Source: Leeia speluncae
GTDB taxonomy: Bacteria; Pseudomonadota; Gammaproteobacteria; Burkholderiales; Leeiaceae
DNA: 64,000 nucleotides
NCBI RefSeq assembly: GCF_020564625.1
Contig: NZ_JAJBZT010000006.1
Coordinates: 207,695 to 271,694 of the forward strand
Direction: 5' to 3'
Each line of letters starts with the position of its first letter. Position 1 is the stretch's first letter. Both the position numbers and the translations under genes were made by a program. Below the pieces are notes generated by a model. That model was not told the DNA's origin. It searched no databases and saw nothing but the letters and a program-made list of their open reading frames with translations. Positions 27,130 to 35,588 of this stretch are shown in pieces.

Positions 27130-27969
27130 ATGTCTGTGCTAATTAACGGACAAAAAGAGCGTGTGATTTCTGTTGCTGATAGAGGATTTAACTACGGCGA
27201 TGGTGTCTTTCGCACCTTAGTGATCCAGAATGGATTTATTCCTAATTGGGCACAGCACTTAGCTATTTTAGAGAGAGATGCAAAGCAGTTAGGTATTCCT
27301 TTTCCTACTGCATCTTTGTGGGAGAACGATGTTCTGCAACTCTCACAAGAGAATCTCGATCTTCAAACCGCTGTGATCAAACTTACTTTAAGTCGTGGAA
27401 TTGGTCAGCGAGGATATGCTGCACCTGAAGCGCCTATTGTGACCCGAGTCAGTCAGATAGTGGAATGGAAACGCCCAGATCTATCCATGCTTCACTCCGG
27501 TGTTAAAGTGGAGTTATCTGATGTACGTCTTGGTTGGCAACCCTTATTGGCTGGCGCAAAGCATTTAAATCGCTTAGAAAATGTCCTAGCAAAGAGCCGA
27601 TTAAAAAATGCTGCCGCTTTCGATGGTCTTTTATTGGATCAATCAGGTTGCGTGATTGAAGGCATACAGACAAACTTAATCATGCAAATGCAAAATGGGC
27701 AGTGGTTAACGCCAGATTTATCGAGATGTGGTGTTGCGGGTCTAACTAGGCAGTTGGTATTAGATCAGCTTCGTGCAGAAAATCAAACTGTCGAAATTGG
27801 CGATGTTTTATTAGCAGAGTTGCTTGAAGCAAAACATCTATGGCTAATGAATAGCCTGAATGGTGTGGTTCCGGTAGCCAAACTGTATATTGATGGAAAT
27901 GCTCATGAGTTTATGGCAAGCACATTGCCGTTTAACATCGATACGCAAATAGGCTGGCGCGTAGCCTGA
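27130..27969 (+). CDS. pabC: Aminodeoxychorismate lyase
   Basis: A 279-residue PLP enzyme of aminotransferase class IV. It releases pyruvate from aminodeoxychorismate to give 4-aminobenzoate. Family features include the DRGFNYGDGVFRT start region, the PLP lysine in AGAKHLNRLENV (about residue 140) and EGIQTNL further on. It begins one base after the pabB stop. In E. coli pabC also lies just downstream of acpP-fabF, so its place after this fab cluster is a conserved link. Confidence 0.92.
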   Translation: MSVLINGQKERVISVADRGFNYGDGVFRTLVIQNGFIPNWAQHLAILERDAKQLGIPFPTASLWENDVLQLSQENLDLQTAVIKLTLSRGIGQRGYAAPEAPIVTRVSQIVEWKRPDLSMLHSGVKVELSDVRLGWQPLLAGAKHLNRLENVLAKSRLKNAAAFDGLLLDQSGCVIEGIQTNLIMQMQNGQWLTPDLSRCGVAGLTRQLVLDQLRAENQTVEIGDVLLAELLEAKHLWLMNSLNGVVPVAKLYIDGNAHEFMASTLPFNIDTQIGWRVA

Positions 27970-27994
27970 GAAACAAAACTTGTTTACTCAGGCT
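27963..27994. terminator. Hairpin at the pabC stop between convergent genes
   Basis: AGCCTGAG pairs with CTCAGGCT and the inner AAACA with TGTTT, with one bulged A; the stem includes the pabC stop codon. There is no T tract on either side, so termination is uncertain. Confidence 0.45.
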
Positions 27995-28017
27995 TCCAGT
28001 CGATGGACTTGTGCCGC

Positions 28018-28434
28018 TTACAAAGCCTGAATGCTCGCCTCGATATCATCTAATGATAAATGCCAGTGCTTTAGAATGTGTTGGAAGACGGCAATTTCAA
28101 TTTCTTGTAGTTCATGATCTGACTTGGTGACATCAAGCAAAATAGCTGCGGTTAACAGACGTTTTTTTGGGTCTGTTACATCATCCAGCATATGATTTAG
28201 GCGTTCAGTTGAAACTAAATGAACATTGCCTTCTTCATCTTGCTCATCAGAAATATCAGCTAGGTAGTCGTGAAATACTTGCGTAAATTGTTCTTTAGTC
28301 AGGCCAATTACATCATACGCATTGAGTGTTTCTAAAATATCAATCTCACCAGGGTGCACTTCAGCGTCAGTAACAATCATCATCGCAATGATGCGTGCAA
28401 TTGCTTCTGGGCTATTGTGTTCATATCTTTTCAT
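28018..28434 (-). CDS. TerB-like tellurite resistance family protein
   Basis: A 138-residue, mostly helical, acidic protein. The pattern AIARIIAMMIVTDAEVHPGEIDILETL near the start resembles the TerB/DjlA-type helical domain, in which acidic residues may bind metal. A second similar helix pair (ILLDVTKSDHELQEIEIAVFQHIL) follows. Single-domain members of this family are widespread in proteobacteria and mostly uncharacterised; tellurite resistance should not be assumed. It lies 37 bases downstream of the thioesterase gene on the same strand. Confidence 0.7.
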   Translation of the reverse strand: MKRYEHNSPEAIARIIAMMIVTDAEVHPGEIDILETLNAYDVIGLTKEQFTQVFHDYLADISDEQDEEGNVHLVSTERLNHMLDDVTDPKKRLLTAAILLDVTKSDHELQEIEIAVFQHILKHWHLSLDDIEASIQAL

Positions 28435-28471
28435 TGTATTCCCTTATCTGTGCAGTGTTACATAAGGCCGT

Positions 28472-28909
28472 TCAGTTTGCGGGGGGCGTCTGGTAACGAT
28501 CTGCAAAACTCTTTGGCAATTTCATAATTTTATGTGTTTGATAATCGAAGCAAACCATAGAGGTTTGTGCTCTTGCAATTTTTTTGCCTAAACTTTGATG
28601 GGTTACTTCATAAAGTAGTTCAAATCCGCAACCAGAAAGTTGAGCAACTTCGATAGAGATGTCCAGTATATCTCCATAGAACGCTTCTGCAAGATATTGC
28701 ACTGCTAAATCTCGTAAGATTAATCCCGCATCTTCCATTTTCATCTCTGTGTAGCCCAGTTGGTGCAAGAATTGCACTCTAGCCTCATGCAGTATGGAAA
28801 CCAGCGAGTCATGCCCTAAATGATTGCCATAATTTAAATGGGTAACCGTGACAGGGAGGCTAGTTTGGAAGTGACAATTTGAGATTGTCGGTAGCGTAAT
28901 TTTTGCCAT
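28472..28909 (-). CDS. Hotdog-fold acyl-CoA thioesterase (4HBT family)
   Basis: A 145-residue single hotdog domain. The VTHLNYGNHLGHDSLVSILHEARVQFL segment is the 4-hydroxybenzoyl-CoA thioesterase/YbgC-like active-site region, though the usual Asp is replaced by Asn (LNYGNHLGH), as in a known subgroup. It probably hydrolyses an acyl-CoA; the natural substrate cannot be told from sequence. First gene of a likely two-gene unit with the TerB-like protein. Confidence 0.82.
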   Translation of the reverse strand: MAKITLPTISNCHFQTSLPVTVTHLNYGNHLGHDSLVSILHEARVQFLHQLGYTEMKMEDAGLILRDLAVQYLAEAFYGDILDISIEVAQLSGCGFELLYEVTHQSLGKKIARAQTSMVCFDYQTHKIMKLPKSFADRYQTPPAN

Positions 28910-29116
28910 TTTTTACTAAATATGGAAAAGCTTAATTATCCATTTTATGTGTTAATTGCAAGCTAGCAAAGAGATGAAACTAAATATCATCAAATTTCTC
29001 TAATCCTAGGTAATCGCTGATATTCGTCAAGGTTTCAAAAAACTGAAAGGCGTATCTTGAAACTGTCATAAATAGAGTCGCTAGTAAAGAGACTCTTTCA
29101 TAGAGAGGGATGCATC

Positions 29117-29560
29117 ATGTATCAACGTATATTTGTACCTGTAGATGAAAGTAAAACTTCTAACGTTGCTTTGCAGGAAGCCATCCGGTTTGCACAAGAC
29201 CAGCATGCAATTATTCGCTTAGTGCATGTGGTCGACTTAGCGCAATTCTTTTGGGGTGGTGCTGAGTTTATTGATACTTCTGAGCTGCAACAAAATTTAA
29301 TTACAGCTGGCCAAAAAGTGTTGGCCGAAGCGGAAGAAAAAGTGAAAGCAGCTGCTATTACGGTTGACTCTCAGCTGCACCAGACTTACGGTGAACGCAT
29401 TGCTAGAGTGATTAGTGACGATGCAAAAGCATGGAATGCAGATATTGTCGTCATGGGAACACACGGCAAGCGCGGTTTTGATCACTTGTTACTTGGTAGT
29501 GTTGCGGAAGGTGTGATGAGAATGGCAACCACGCCACTCTTGATGATTCGCGCAAATTAA
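29117..29560 (+). CDS. Universal stress protein UspA family
   Basis: A 147-residue cytosolic protein. It begins YQRIFVPVDESKTSN and ends with the ATP-binding loop pattern MGTHGKRGFDHLLLGSVAEGV, which keeps the G-x2-G-x9-G/S spacing of ATP-binding Usp proteins. Such proteins are induced in stress or growth arrest. Preceded by GAGAGGG ribosome-like sequence and a 207-base upstream region (28910-29116), in which I found no convincing operator. Followed by a terminator. Confidence 0.92.
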   Translation: MYQRIFVPVDESKTSNVALQEAIRFAQDQHAIIRLVHVVDLAQFFWGGAEFIDTSELQQNLITAGQKVLAEAEEKVKAAAITVDSQLHQTYGERIARVISDDAKAWNADIVVMGTHGKRGFDHLLLGSVAEGVMRMATTPLLMIRAN

Positions 29561-29587
29561 GCTAATTTCTTAGTTAGTTTATTGATG

Positions 29588-29612
29588 AGACCCGCCAACT
29601 TGGCGGGTTTCT
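29588..29612 (+). terminator. Terminator downstream of the universal stress protein gene
   Basis: ACCCGCC pairs with GGCGGGT across a short AACTT loop, followed by TTCTGCTTTTT. Placed 28 bases after the stop codon. Confidence 0.75.
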
Positions 29613-29692
29613 GCTTTTTCTGGTCACAAAAGTACTTTCAATTTTGTGTCGCTGGGGTAATATATTTTCTTTGCTCGTTGGATTTCGCTGAA

Positions 29693-30430
29693 ATGACATA
29701 CTGTCTAGGCATGCTGCTCGATGAAGGTTTACTGGTCGCTTCGGACTCTAGAACCAATGCAGGTGTAGATCATATTGCGACATTCGCCAAAATGCATATC
29801 TTTGAAGAGGCGGGTGAACGTTTAATCGTAATGATGAACTCGGGGAACTTAGCAACTACTCAAAGTGTGATTAGTCTATTGAGAATGCGAACGCAGTTAA
29901 AAGATGAAGAATCGATTTTAACGGTGAAGACGCTTTACGAAGTGGCGGAGTTGGTTGGTGAGACGGTACGAGAGGTTGTTAACCGTGATTCTGATGGGCA
30001 CTTGTCTGCCAGCAATGTGGATTATGGCTGCTCATTTATCGTCGCAGGGCAAATTAAAGGTGAAGAGCCGCGTCTATTTAATATTTATCCTCAAGGAAAT
30101 TTTATTGAGGCAACCAAAGACACCATGTATTTTCAAATTGGCGAATCCAAGTATGGTAAGCCAATTATTGATCGCGTGATTCGCCGAGATACGCCTTTGG
30201 CTGTTGCGGCAAAGTGTGCGCTGATCTCATTTGATTCGACGATTAAAAGTAATTTATCCGTTGGTTTACCAATTGATATGTTGCTGTACCGAACGGATTC
30301 TTTTGCTAAAGCCATTCCACACCGGATTGATGCTGAAGACCCTTATTTTAGGCGCATCAGACAAGATTGGGGCAAGGGGTTGCGGCAAGTCTTTAGTAAG
30401 TTGCCAGACGCAAGCTGGTTTGATGAGTAA
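29693..30430 (+). CDS. Anbu-type proteasome-like peptidase
   Basis: A 245-residue N-terminal-nucleophile hydrolase. The frame extends 37 codons further left, but the ATG at 29693 gives Met-Thr-Tyr-Cys-Leu-Gly; removal of Met exposes the catalytic Thr that opens Anbu proteins (ancestral beta subunit). The LLVASDSRTNAG segment near residue 18 and a conserved Lys (FAKMHIF, about residue 33) fit the proteasome beta fold. Anbu proteins form helical or ring assemblies; activity and role are debated. Usual neighbours (alpha-E, ATP-grasp and transglutaminase-like genes) are absent here; moaD follows 4 bases later. Confidence 0.88.
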   Translation: MTYCLGMLLDEGLLVASDSRTNAGVDHIATFAKMHIFEEAGERLIVMMNSGNLATTQSVISLLRMRTQLKDEESILTVKTLYEVAELVGETVREVVNRDSDGHLSASNVDYGCSFIVAGQIKGEEPRLFNIYPQGNFIEATKDTMYFQIGESKYGKPIIDRVIRRDTPLAVAAKCALISFDSTIKSNLSVGLPIDMLLYRTDSFAKAIPHRIDAEDPYFRRIRQDWGKGLRQVFSKLPDASWFDE

Positions 30431-30434
30431 GTAG

Positions 30435-30695
30435 ATGAAAAATTTAAAATTATTATATTTTGCTCGCCTTCGCGAGTCTTTTGGTCGAGAGACTGAAGAA
30501 ATCGTGTTGCCGGATGAAGTCGCGACGGTTGGTCAACTGATTCAATATTTGGCTAAGCGCGGTGGTGCTTGGGAAAATGAATTAGGTGAGGATAAGATTT
30601 TCCGTGTGGCAGTGAACCAGACGATTTCGACCGCTGAAAGTGAATTGCCAGACTCTGCCGAAGTAGCTATTTTCCCACCGGTTACAGGCGGATAA
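30435..30695 (+). CDS. moaD: Molybdopterin synthase sulfur-carrier subunit MoaD
   Basis: An 86-residue ubiquitin-like protein ending in VTGG, the Gly-Gly tail that is converted to thiocarboxylate and donates sulfur to precursor Z. The start LLYFARLRESFGRETEEI is typical. It lies 4 bases after the Anbu gene and 20 bases before moaE. Confidence 0.95.
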   Translation: MKNLKLLYFARLRESFGRETEEIVLPDEVATVGQLIQYLAKRGGAWENELGEDKIFRVAVNQTISTAESELPDSAEVAIFPPVTGG

Positions 30696-30715
30696 GGCGA
30701 GTAGGGTAGGCGCTA

Positions 30716-31171
30716 ATGATCTCCATTCGTGTTGAGGCAGCTGACTTTAATATTGCGGAAGAGCAAAAATTATTGTTAAGTCGAGTAAGTGCAACTGGGG
30801 CGGTTGTCGCGTTTACTGGGGTTGTCAGGGAGTTTGTCAAAGACCAACGCCTTATTTCTATGATGCTAGAGCACTACCCTGGGATGACAGAAAAAGCCTT
30901 GTTTGCGATTGCTGAACAGGCGAAAAGTCGCTGGGACTTGTCAGCCATTACAATCATCCATCGCATTGGCCATTTGCATGCCAATGAGCAGATTGTACTT
31001 GTTCTGGTGTCTTCTATGCACCGTGGGGAAGCATTTTCGGGCTGCGAATTCATTATGGACTACCTAAAAACAGAGGCGCCGTTTTGGAAAAAAGAGTTTT
31101 TTGAAACGGGTGAGTCAAATTGGGTCGATGCTAGGCATTCGGATGATTTGGCAAAGCATCGCTGGCAATGA
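30716..31171 (+). CDS. moaE: Molybdopterin synthase catalytic subunit MoaE
   Basis: A 151-residue partner of MoaD; together they convert cyclic pyranopterin monophosphate to molybdopterin. Features are GAVVAFTGVVREF, the HRIGHLHANEQIVLVLVSS strand and the catalytic KTEAPFWKKE with its lysines. Followed 15-18 bases later by mobA. Confidence 0.95.
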   Translation: MISIRVEAADFNIAEEQKLLLSRVSATGAVVAFTGVVREFVKDQRLISMMLEHYPGMTEKALFAIAEQAKSRWDLSAITIIHRIGHLHANEQIVLVLVSSMHRGEAFSGCEFIMDYLKTEAPFWKKEFFETGESNWVDARHSDDLAKHRWQ

Positions 31172-31189
31172 AGTGTTGAGATCGAATTG

Positions 31190-31789
31190 ATGTCAAGCAA
31201 TGATGAAGCCGTGCTTGCCTTGATATTAGCGGGTGGTGAAGGGCGCCGGATGGGCGGTGCCGATAAAGGGTTGGTAGTGCGGAATGGCCAACCGTTAATT
31301 GCCAATGCGATCGCTACGCTGAAGTCTTTTTTTGCACTCAATTCGATATCTGAACATCTTTGGATATCCGCCAACCGAAATCTAGATCATTACCATACTC
31401 TCAATGTGACAGGCATTGTGTCTGATGTACATGATGAATTTTTAGGCCCAATGGCTGGGCTTGAAAGTGCTTTGGGTATCCCGAACTGGGAATGGTTAGT
31501 TTGCTCGCCTTGCGATATGCCATTCATCCACGCAGCGGTTTTTTCTCAATTGTGGCATCACCGAGTCAATGAAGGTGTGTCGATCGCGGCTATTGAGCAA
31601 GATGGGAATGAGAGGTGGTTTCCCGTGCTGACGGTTTCGCATCGCCGTGCGGTAGAGAGGCTGCCTGACTTACTGACTTCAGGTAATCGATCATTAATGA
31701 GCTGGATTCAGCAAGTGCCACATCAAGTGGTCAATTTTGAAAATACACATGCTTTCCAAAACTGTAATACAAAAAATGATCTGGTTTAG
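31190..31789 (+). CDS. mobA: Molybdenum cofactor guanylyltransferase MobA
   Basis: A 199-residue enzyme that adds GMP to molybdenum cofactor for the bis-MGD form used by DMSO-reductase family enzymes. The nucleotide-binding motif LILAGGEGRRMGGADKGLV is at the start and CSPCDMPF near the middle. The ATG at 31190 is preferred; a TTG directly before it would add one Met. Third gene of moaD-moaE-mobA. Convergent with the unknown gene at 31817. Confidence 0.94.
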   Translation: MSSNDEAVLALILAGGEGRRMGGADKGLVVRNGQPLIANAIATLKSFFALNSISEHLWISANRNLDHYHTLNVTGIVSDVHDEFLGPMAGLESALGIPNWEWLVCSPCDMPFIHAAVFSQLWHHRVNEGVSIAAIEQDGNERWFPVLTVSHRRAVERLPDLLTSGNRSLMSWIQQVPHQVVNFENTHAFQNCNTKNDLV

Positions 31790-31816
31790 ATAACTACGAT
31801 TTAAATGATGATTTGT

Positions 31817-32395
31817 CTATGGTAGTTGTTGATTGACCTGAGCCAAGTACATATCTGCTAGACTACTGCCATTCTTGCTATCGCGTAATGCGGTAATCCA
31901 CGGTGCCACACATCTCTTTAGGGATTCAACATCTTTAGCCGCCTCAATCCGTCGAATTACATCAGCGCCCATAATCCCTAGATACTGACGACCACTATCG
32001 GCCATCCATTGTTTGATAGCATCAAAATTTTCAGGAAGTGGGGTGATAGCTTGAGCTATCGGTGTTTCAATTGCCGCAGCAATTGGCGTTGATTGAGGAT
32101 GGTGGCTGTCTATGATGCTTGTGTCGACTGTTGTCGTGGTCTCTACAGAAATTTGTCGATCTTCAATAGAATAGATTTCAGTCTCTGTCGCATGCTGAAT
32201 TAAGCCATTGTTTAACAAATGATGAAGATGGTCGATGAAGTCATGCTGAAGACCGCTTAGTGTAGATAGCACGGCAGCCGTTTTCTTACCATCAATCAAG
32301 ATAAGTAGTCGACGTGCTTTGTGCGACATTCCTTCGATGCGATTCTCTACAACCATGCGACCAAAATCGGTCTTTTCAAAGACTTGTTCCATCAC
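31817..32395 (-). CDS. Conserved-looking hypothetical protein with a winged-helix-like N-terminus
   Basis: A 192-residue soluble protein that I do not recognise. The N-terminal 75 residues (KARRLLILIDGKKTAAVLSTLSG, then HHLLNNGLIQ) look like a small winged-helix or DprA-type C-terminal fold: a helix, a 'set by iDGkkt' turn, and a 'l...Gli' ending. Residues 75-130 are Thr/Ile/Pro-rich and low in predicted structure. The C-terminal 60 residues are helical (MADSGRQYLGIMGADVIRRIEAAKDVESLKRC). Two ATGs open the frame behind a GGAG site. It lies 81 bases downstream of ackA on the same strand; a hairpin lies between them. Confidence 0.6.
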   Translation of the reverse strand: MMEQVFEKTDFGRMVVENRIEGMSHKARRLLILIDGKKTAAVLSTLSGLQHDFIDHLHHLLNNGLIQHATETEIYSIEDRQISVETTTTVDTSIIDSHHPQSTPIAAAIETPIAQAITPLPENFDAIKQWMADSGRQYLGIMGADVIRRIEAAKDVESLKRCVAPWITALRDSKNGSSLADMYLAQVNQQLP

Positions 32396-32411
32396 TACTT
32401 ACTCCAATAGC

Positions 32412-32455
32412 CCCTGTTTCGCCAGCGATTTTAGCTTGGAAAAGTGACAGGGGTA
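32412..32455 (-). terminator. Imperfect hairpin between ackA and the unknown gene
   Basis: CCCCTGT at 32412-32418 pairs with ACAGGGG at 32449-32455; shorter inner pairings (GCTGG with CCAAGC) extend the stem. No U tract follows on the minus strand, so it may be a processing or weak stop signal. Confidence 0.4.
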
Positions 32456-32476
32456 TTGCAGTAATATGACGGTCAC

Positions 32477-33634
32477 CTACAGCATGGGTCCTAATTCGTA
32501 AGCAATTTGACGAGCTTCGTCAGTTGGAATCACGTATGCAGGGAGTTTACTGTTTGCAGAGGTAATGATCGTTTCATTTGCCTCATTTTTTGACGCATCC
32601 AATTCAAACCCTAACCAAGCAAGTTTGTTGATGACCTCATCTCTAACAAATGCAGCATGTTCGCCGATACCGCCGGTAAAAATTAATCCATCCACACCAC
32701 CTAAGACAGAAATTAGCGCACCAATTTCTCTTACTAGGCGGTATACAAAGAGATCAATCGCAAATTTGGCTTCTGGTGCGTCACTTGCACGTAATGTACG
32801 CATGTCGCTAGAGATGCCTGAGACACCAAGTAGGCCTGACTGTTTGTACAGCAAGGTTTCAATGGCAGCATGATCCATATTCAGATGTTGCTGGCAATAT
32901 AAAAGCACACCAGGATCAACCTGACCGCTTCTCGTACCCATCATGAGCCCATCAAGTGCTGTAAAACCCATGCTGCTGGCGATGCTTCGGCCATTTTCTA
33001 CGGCACATGCGCTAGCACCATTGCCAAGATGCATAATGACTGTTTTGCCATGGTATAGCTTTGGTGCAAGTTGCTTTAGTTTGTGAGCAATAAATGCGTA
33101 TGAAAGCCCATGAAAACCGTAACGCCTTACGCCTTGCTCATAAAACTTCCGAGGCAGAGCAAACCACTGCGCTAATTCTGGTTCATTGGCATGAAAGGCC
33201 GTATCGAAAGAGGCAAACTGCGGTAATTCAGGATACAGACGCAATAGTGCCTCAATCGCCGAAAGGTTATGTGGCTGATGTAATGGTGCCAGCGGAATAA
33301 ATGCTTTTAAAGCATCAATGACTTCCGGCGTCACTTTAACCGTTTCATGGAAGATAGGTCCGCCATGCACAACACGGTGACCAGCCGCGGTTAAAGTAAA
33401 ACCTAGCTCTTTCACCCAGTCGAGTAGAAGAGTTAACATTTTGTCGTGGCGGTTTACGAGTGCTTCTGTATTCCATTTAATGGCTACTTCTTTACCAAGC
33501 CATGCTTCACCAGTAATTAGTCCATCGTGCGCATCTAATGCACCATGAGCAACCTTAGGGCCGGGTAGGCCACCTTCGTGCTCAAATAGCTCAAATTTTA
33601 GGGTAGAGGAGCCCGCATTAAAGACAATTAGCAT
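32477..33634 (-). CDS. ackA: Acetate kinase
   Basis: A 385-residue ASKHA-fold kinase that interconverts acetyl phosphate and acetate with ATP. Recognisable segments are VFNAGSSTLKFELFE at the start, AAGHRVVHGGPIFHE, the RRYGFHGLSYAFIA catalytic region and HLGNGASACAVENG. Slightly shorter than the E. coli enzyme, as in many alpha- and betaproteobacterial versions. It starts 4 bases after the pta stop, so the pair is one operon; propionate is a possible second substrate. Confidence 0.94.
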   Translation of the reverse strand: MLIVFNAGSSTLKFELFEHEGGLPGPKVAHGALDAHDGLITGEAWLGKEVAIKWNTEALVNRHDKMLTLLLDWVKELGFTLTAAGHRVVHGGPIFHETVKVTPEVIDALKAFIPLAPLHQPHNLSAIEALLRLYPELPQFASFDTAFHANEPELAQWFALPRKFYEQGVRRYGFHGLSYAFIAHKLKQLAPKLYHGKTVIMHLGNGASACAVENGRSIASSMGFTALDGLMMGTRSGQVDPGVLLYCQQHLNMDHAAIETLLYKQSGLLGVSGISSDMRTLRASDAPEAKFAIDLFVYRLVREIGALISVLGGVDGLIFTGGIGEHAAFVRDEVINKLAWLGFELDASKNEANETIITSANSKLPAYVIPTDEARQIAYELGPML

Positions 33635-33638
33635 CGTT

Positions 33639-34646
33639 TTATTTCCTTAGGAAATTTGCCATAAGTTGAGCAACGGCGGCAGAAGCTAAACGAGATACCG
33701 CGCTATCTGAACGACTAGTTAGCATAATTGGTACTCGAGCACCAAGCACAATTCCTGCTGAATGTGCGTTAGATAGCCAAGTTAATTGTTTGGCTAAAAT
33801 ATTGCCAGCTTCTAATTCTGGGGCAACCAAAATATCTGCCTCGCCAGAAACCACGGATTTAATGCCTTTTTGAGCGGCAGCATCTGCAGAAATCGCATTA
33901 TCAAATGCTAATGGGCCATCTAAAATACCGCCTTTAATTTGGCCGCGTTCTGCCATTTTGCAAAGCGCGGCTGCATCTAGTGTGGCTGGCATGGTTGGGT
34001 TGACCGTCTCAACTGCACATAAAATAGCAACTTTTGGCGTGCTAATTCCTAACGCTTGGGCAAGCTCAATCGCATTTTGCACAATGTCTGCTTTGGTGGT
34101 TAGGTCTGGCAAGATGTTCACTGCGCCATCGGTGATTAGCAGTTGCTTATGGTAAGTTGGCACATCCATCACAAATACATGAGATAGCCTTCTAGCCGTG
34201 CGTAGTCCGTGGGTTTTATCCAATACGGCAGAAAGGAGTTCGTCTGAATGCAAGCTACCCTTCATGAGTGAGTGTGCGAACCCTCTTTTCACTAGGGAAA
34301 CCGCAATTTCTGCGGATTGATGGCTGTGTTCTGTCGGGATGATGCTAAATGGTGGAATCTCGTAAGAATCTGCATCATTACTACGCTGATGAAACGCTAG
34401 ATCAACTGTTTTAAAGCGGCTGATATCTAGTTTATGTTCTCTCGCTACTTGCCGAATCTTAGAGACCGGACCAACCAAAATCGGTTGAATGAGTCCTGCT
34501 TCCATGGCTTCTAACGCACCGGTTAACGATACGTCATCACATGGGTGTGCCACTGCGGTAATCACTGGAGGAAGCTTTTTGGCTTGTTCCATTAGATCAC
34601 GATAACGGGGGGAGTTATCAATGTAGTTTTGATCTGCTTTATTCAT
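33639..34646 (-). CDS. pta: Phosphate acetyl/butyryltransferase family enzyme (short Pta)
   Basis: A 335-residue enzyme consisting of the PTA/PTB catalytic domain alone, without the P-loop extension of E. coli Pta or the MaoC domain of related bifunctional forms. Seen are AHPCDDVSLTGALEAMEAGLIQPILVGP and the C-terminal GARVPIMLTSRSDS signature. With ackA next door, acetyl-CoA to acetyl phosphate is the most likely reaction, but a phosphotransbutyrylase activity cannot be excluded. A FabI-like gene lies 30 bases upstream on the same strand. Confidence 0.88.
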   Translation of the reverse strand: MNKADQNYIDNSPRYRDLMEQAKKLPPVITAVAHPCDDVSLTGALEAMEAGLIQPILVGPVSKIRQVAREHKLDISRFKTVDLAFHQRSNDADSYEIPPFSIIPTEHSHQSAEIAVSLVKRGFAHSLMKGSLHSDELLSAVLDKTHGLRTARRLSHVFVMDVPTYHKQLLITDGAVNILPDLTTKADIVQNAIELAQALGISTPKVAILCAVETVNPTMPATLDAAALCKMAERGQIKGGILDGPLAFDNAISADAAAQKGIKSVVSGEADILVAPELEAGNILAKQLTWLSNAHSAGIVLGARVPIMLTSRSDSAVSRLASAAVAQLMANFLRK

Positions 34647-34676
34647 GTGAGTGTCCTTTTGAGATCAATCAATGGA

Positions 34677-35438
34677 TTAACCAATGATGTGGTAGCCAGC
34701 ATCGATGTATTCTGTATTTCCAGTAATACCTCTTGCGCCGTCAGAACCCAAAAAGGCAGCTAAAGCGCCGACTTCTTCGATGGTCACTAGGCGATGCTCC
34801 GGTGCATCATGAATCGCCGTATTCATTAGTGATTCAAACTCTGGTAAGCCACTTGCTGCACGGGTGGCCAATGGCCCTGGAGAAATCGCATTGACACGGA
34901 TTTTGCTTGGGCCCATGTTATCGGCAAGGTAACGAACCGATGCCTCAAGTGCCGCTTTTACTGGTCCCATCATGTTGTAATTGCGAACAACTTTTTCAGA
35001 ACCGTAATAGCTCATGGTAATGATACTGCCGCCATTGACCATTAATGGTTCGGCTTCTTTTGCTAAGCGAATCAATGAGTGGCAAGAAACATCCATTGCG
35101 CGTGCAAAACCTGCTGCAGAGCAATCAACTAAGCGACCATGAAGATCATCTTTTTCTGCAAACGCGATTGAATGAAGAGCGATATCCAATTTGCCGTACT
35201 TTTCTTTGATAAAGCCAAATACGTTTTCTAACTCGCCAGGGAACTCAACATTTAAAGGAAGTAAATCGGCATGAATGCTATCTGCTAATGGACGAACAAA
35301 TTTTTCTGCTTTCTCATTGAGATGAGTTAGAACAACAATTGCACCTGCCTCGTGGAATGCTTTTGCACATCCCCAAGCAATACTATGTTCGTTTGCTACA
35401 CCAACGACTAATGCGATTTTTCCGGTTAACATGCCCAT
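34677..35438 (-). CDS. fabI: Enoyl-ACP reductase FabI-like short-chain dehydrogenase
   Basis: A 253-residue NAD(P)H-dependent reductase. The N-terminus GKIALVVGVANEHSIAWGCA is the FabI-type cofactor motif, and the catalytic Tyr and Lys are spaced by six residues in YNMMGPVK, as in FabI and unlike ordinary short-chain dehydrogenases. C-terminal NAISPGPLATRAASGL is also FabI-like. The gene is away from the fab cluster and is grouped with pta and ackA. The grouping is known from other beta- and alphaproteobacteria, but its biochemical reason is unclear. It may be the main enoyl reductase or a paralogue. Confidence 0.85.
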   Translation of the reverse strand: MGMLTGKIALVVGVANEHSIAWGCAKAFHEAGAIVVLTHLNEKAEKFVRPLADSIHADLLPLNVEFPGELENVFGFIKEKYGKLDIALHSIAFAEKDDLHGRLVDCSAAGFARAMDVSCHSLIRLAKEAEPLMVNGGSIITMSYYGSEKVVRNYNMMGPVKAALEASVRYLADNMGPSKIRVNAISPGPLATRAASGLPEFESLMNTAIHDAPEHRLVTIEEVGALAAFLGSDGARGITGNTEYIDAGYHIIG

Positions 35439-35588
35439 TTATTTACCCCTTTATATTGATTGTGCGTTGCAACAATAAGGAGAGAATAGGGGATTCAGAT
35501 AACTCGGTCAATCCATGACGAATGAAAATGAGTGGAAGTTTGAATTAAGTCAAATTTACATAAATTAAGCTAAGTAAATAGATGTGAA

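Noticed and set aside
29032..29063. GTTTCAA / TTGAAAC inverted repeat upstream of the usp gene
   Set aside because: Arms are 7 bases with an 18-base gap and match no operator that I know (not an FNR box), so I do not list it as a site.
29582..29692. Longer N-terminus for the Anbu gene, starting at 29582
   Set aside because: It would add 37 residues before the catalytic Thr, includes the terminator hairpin of the usp gene, and hides the N-terminal nucleophile.
31792..31830. AACTAC / GTAGTT pairing between mobA and the unknown gene
   Set aside because: Six-base arms with a long A-T rich loop; no support as a terminator.
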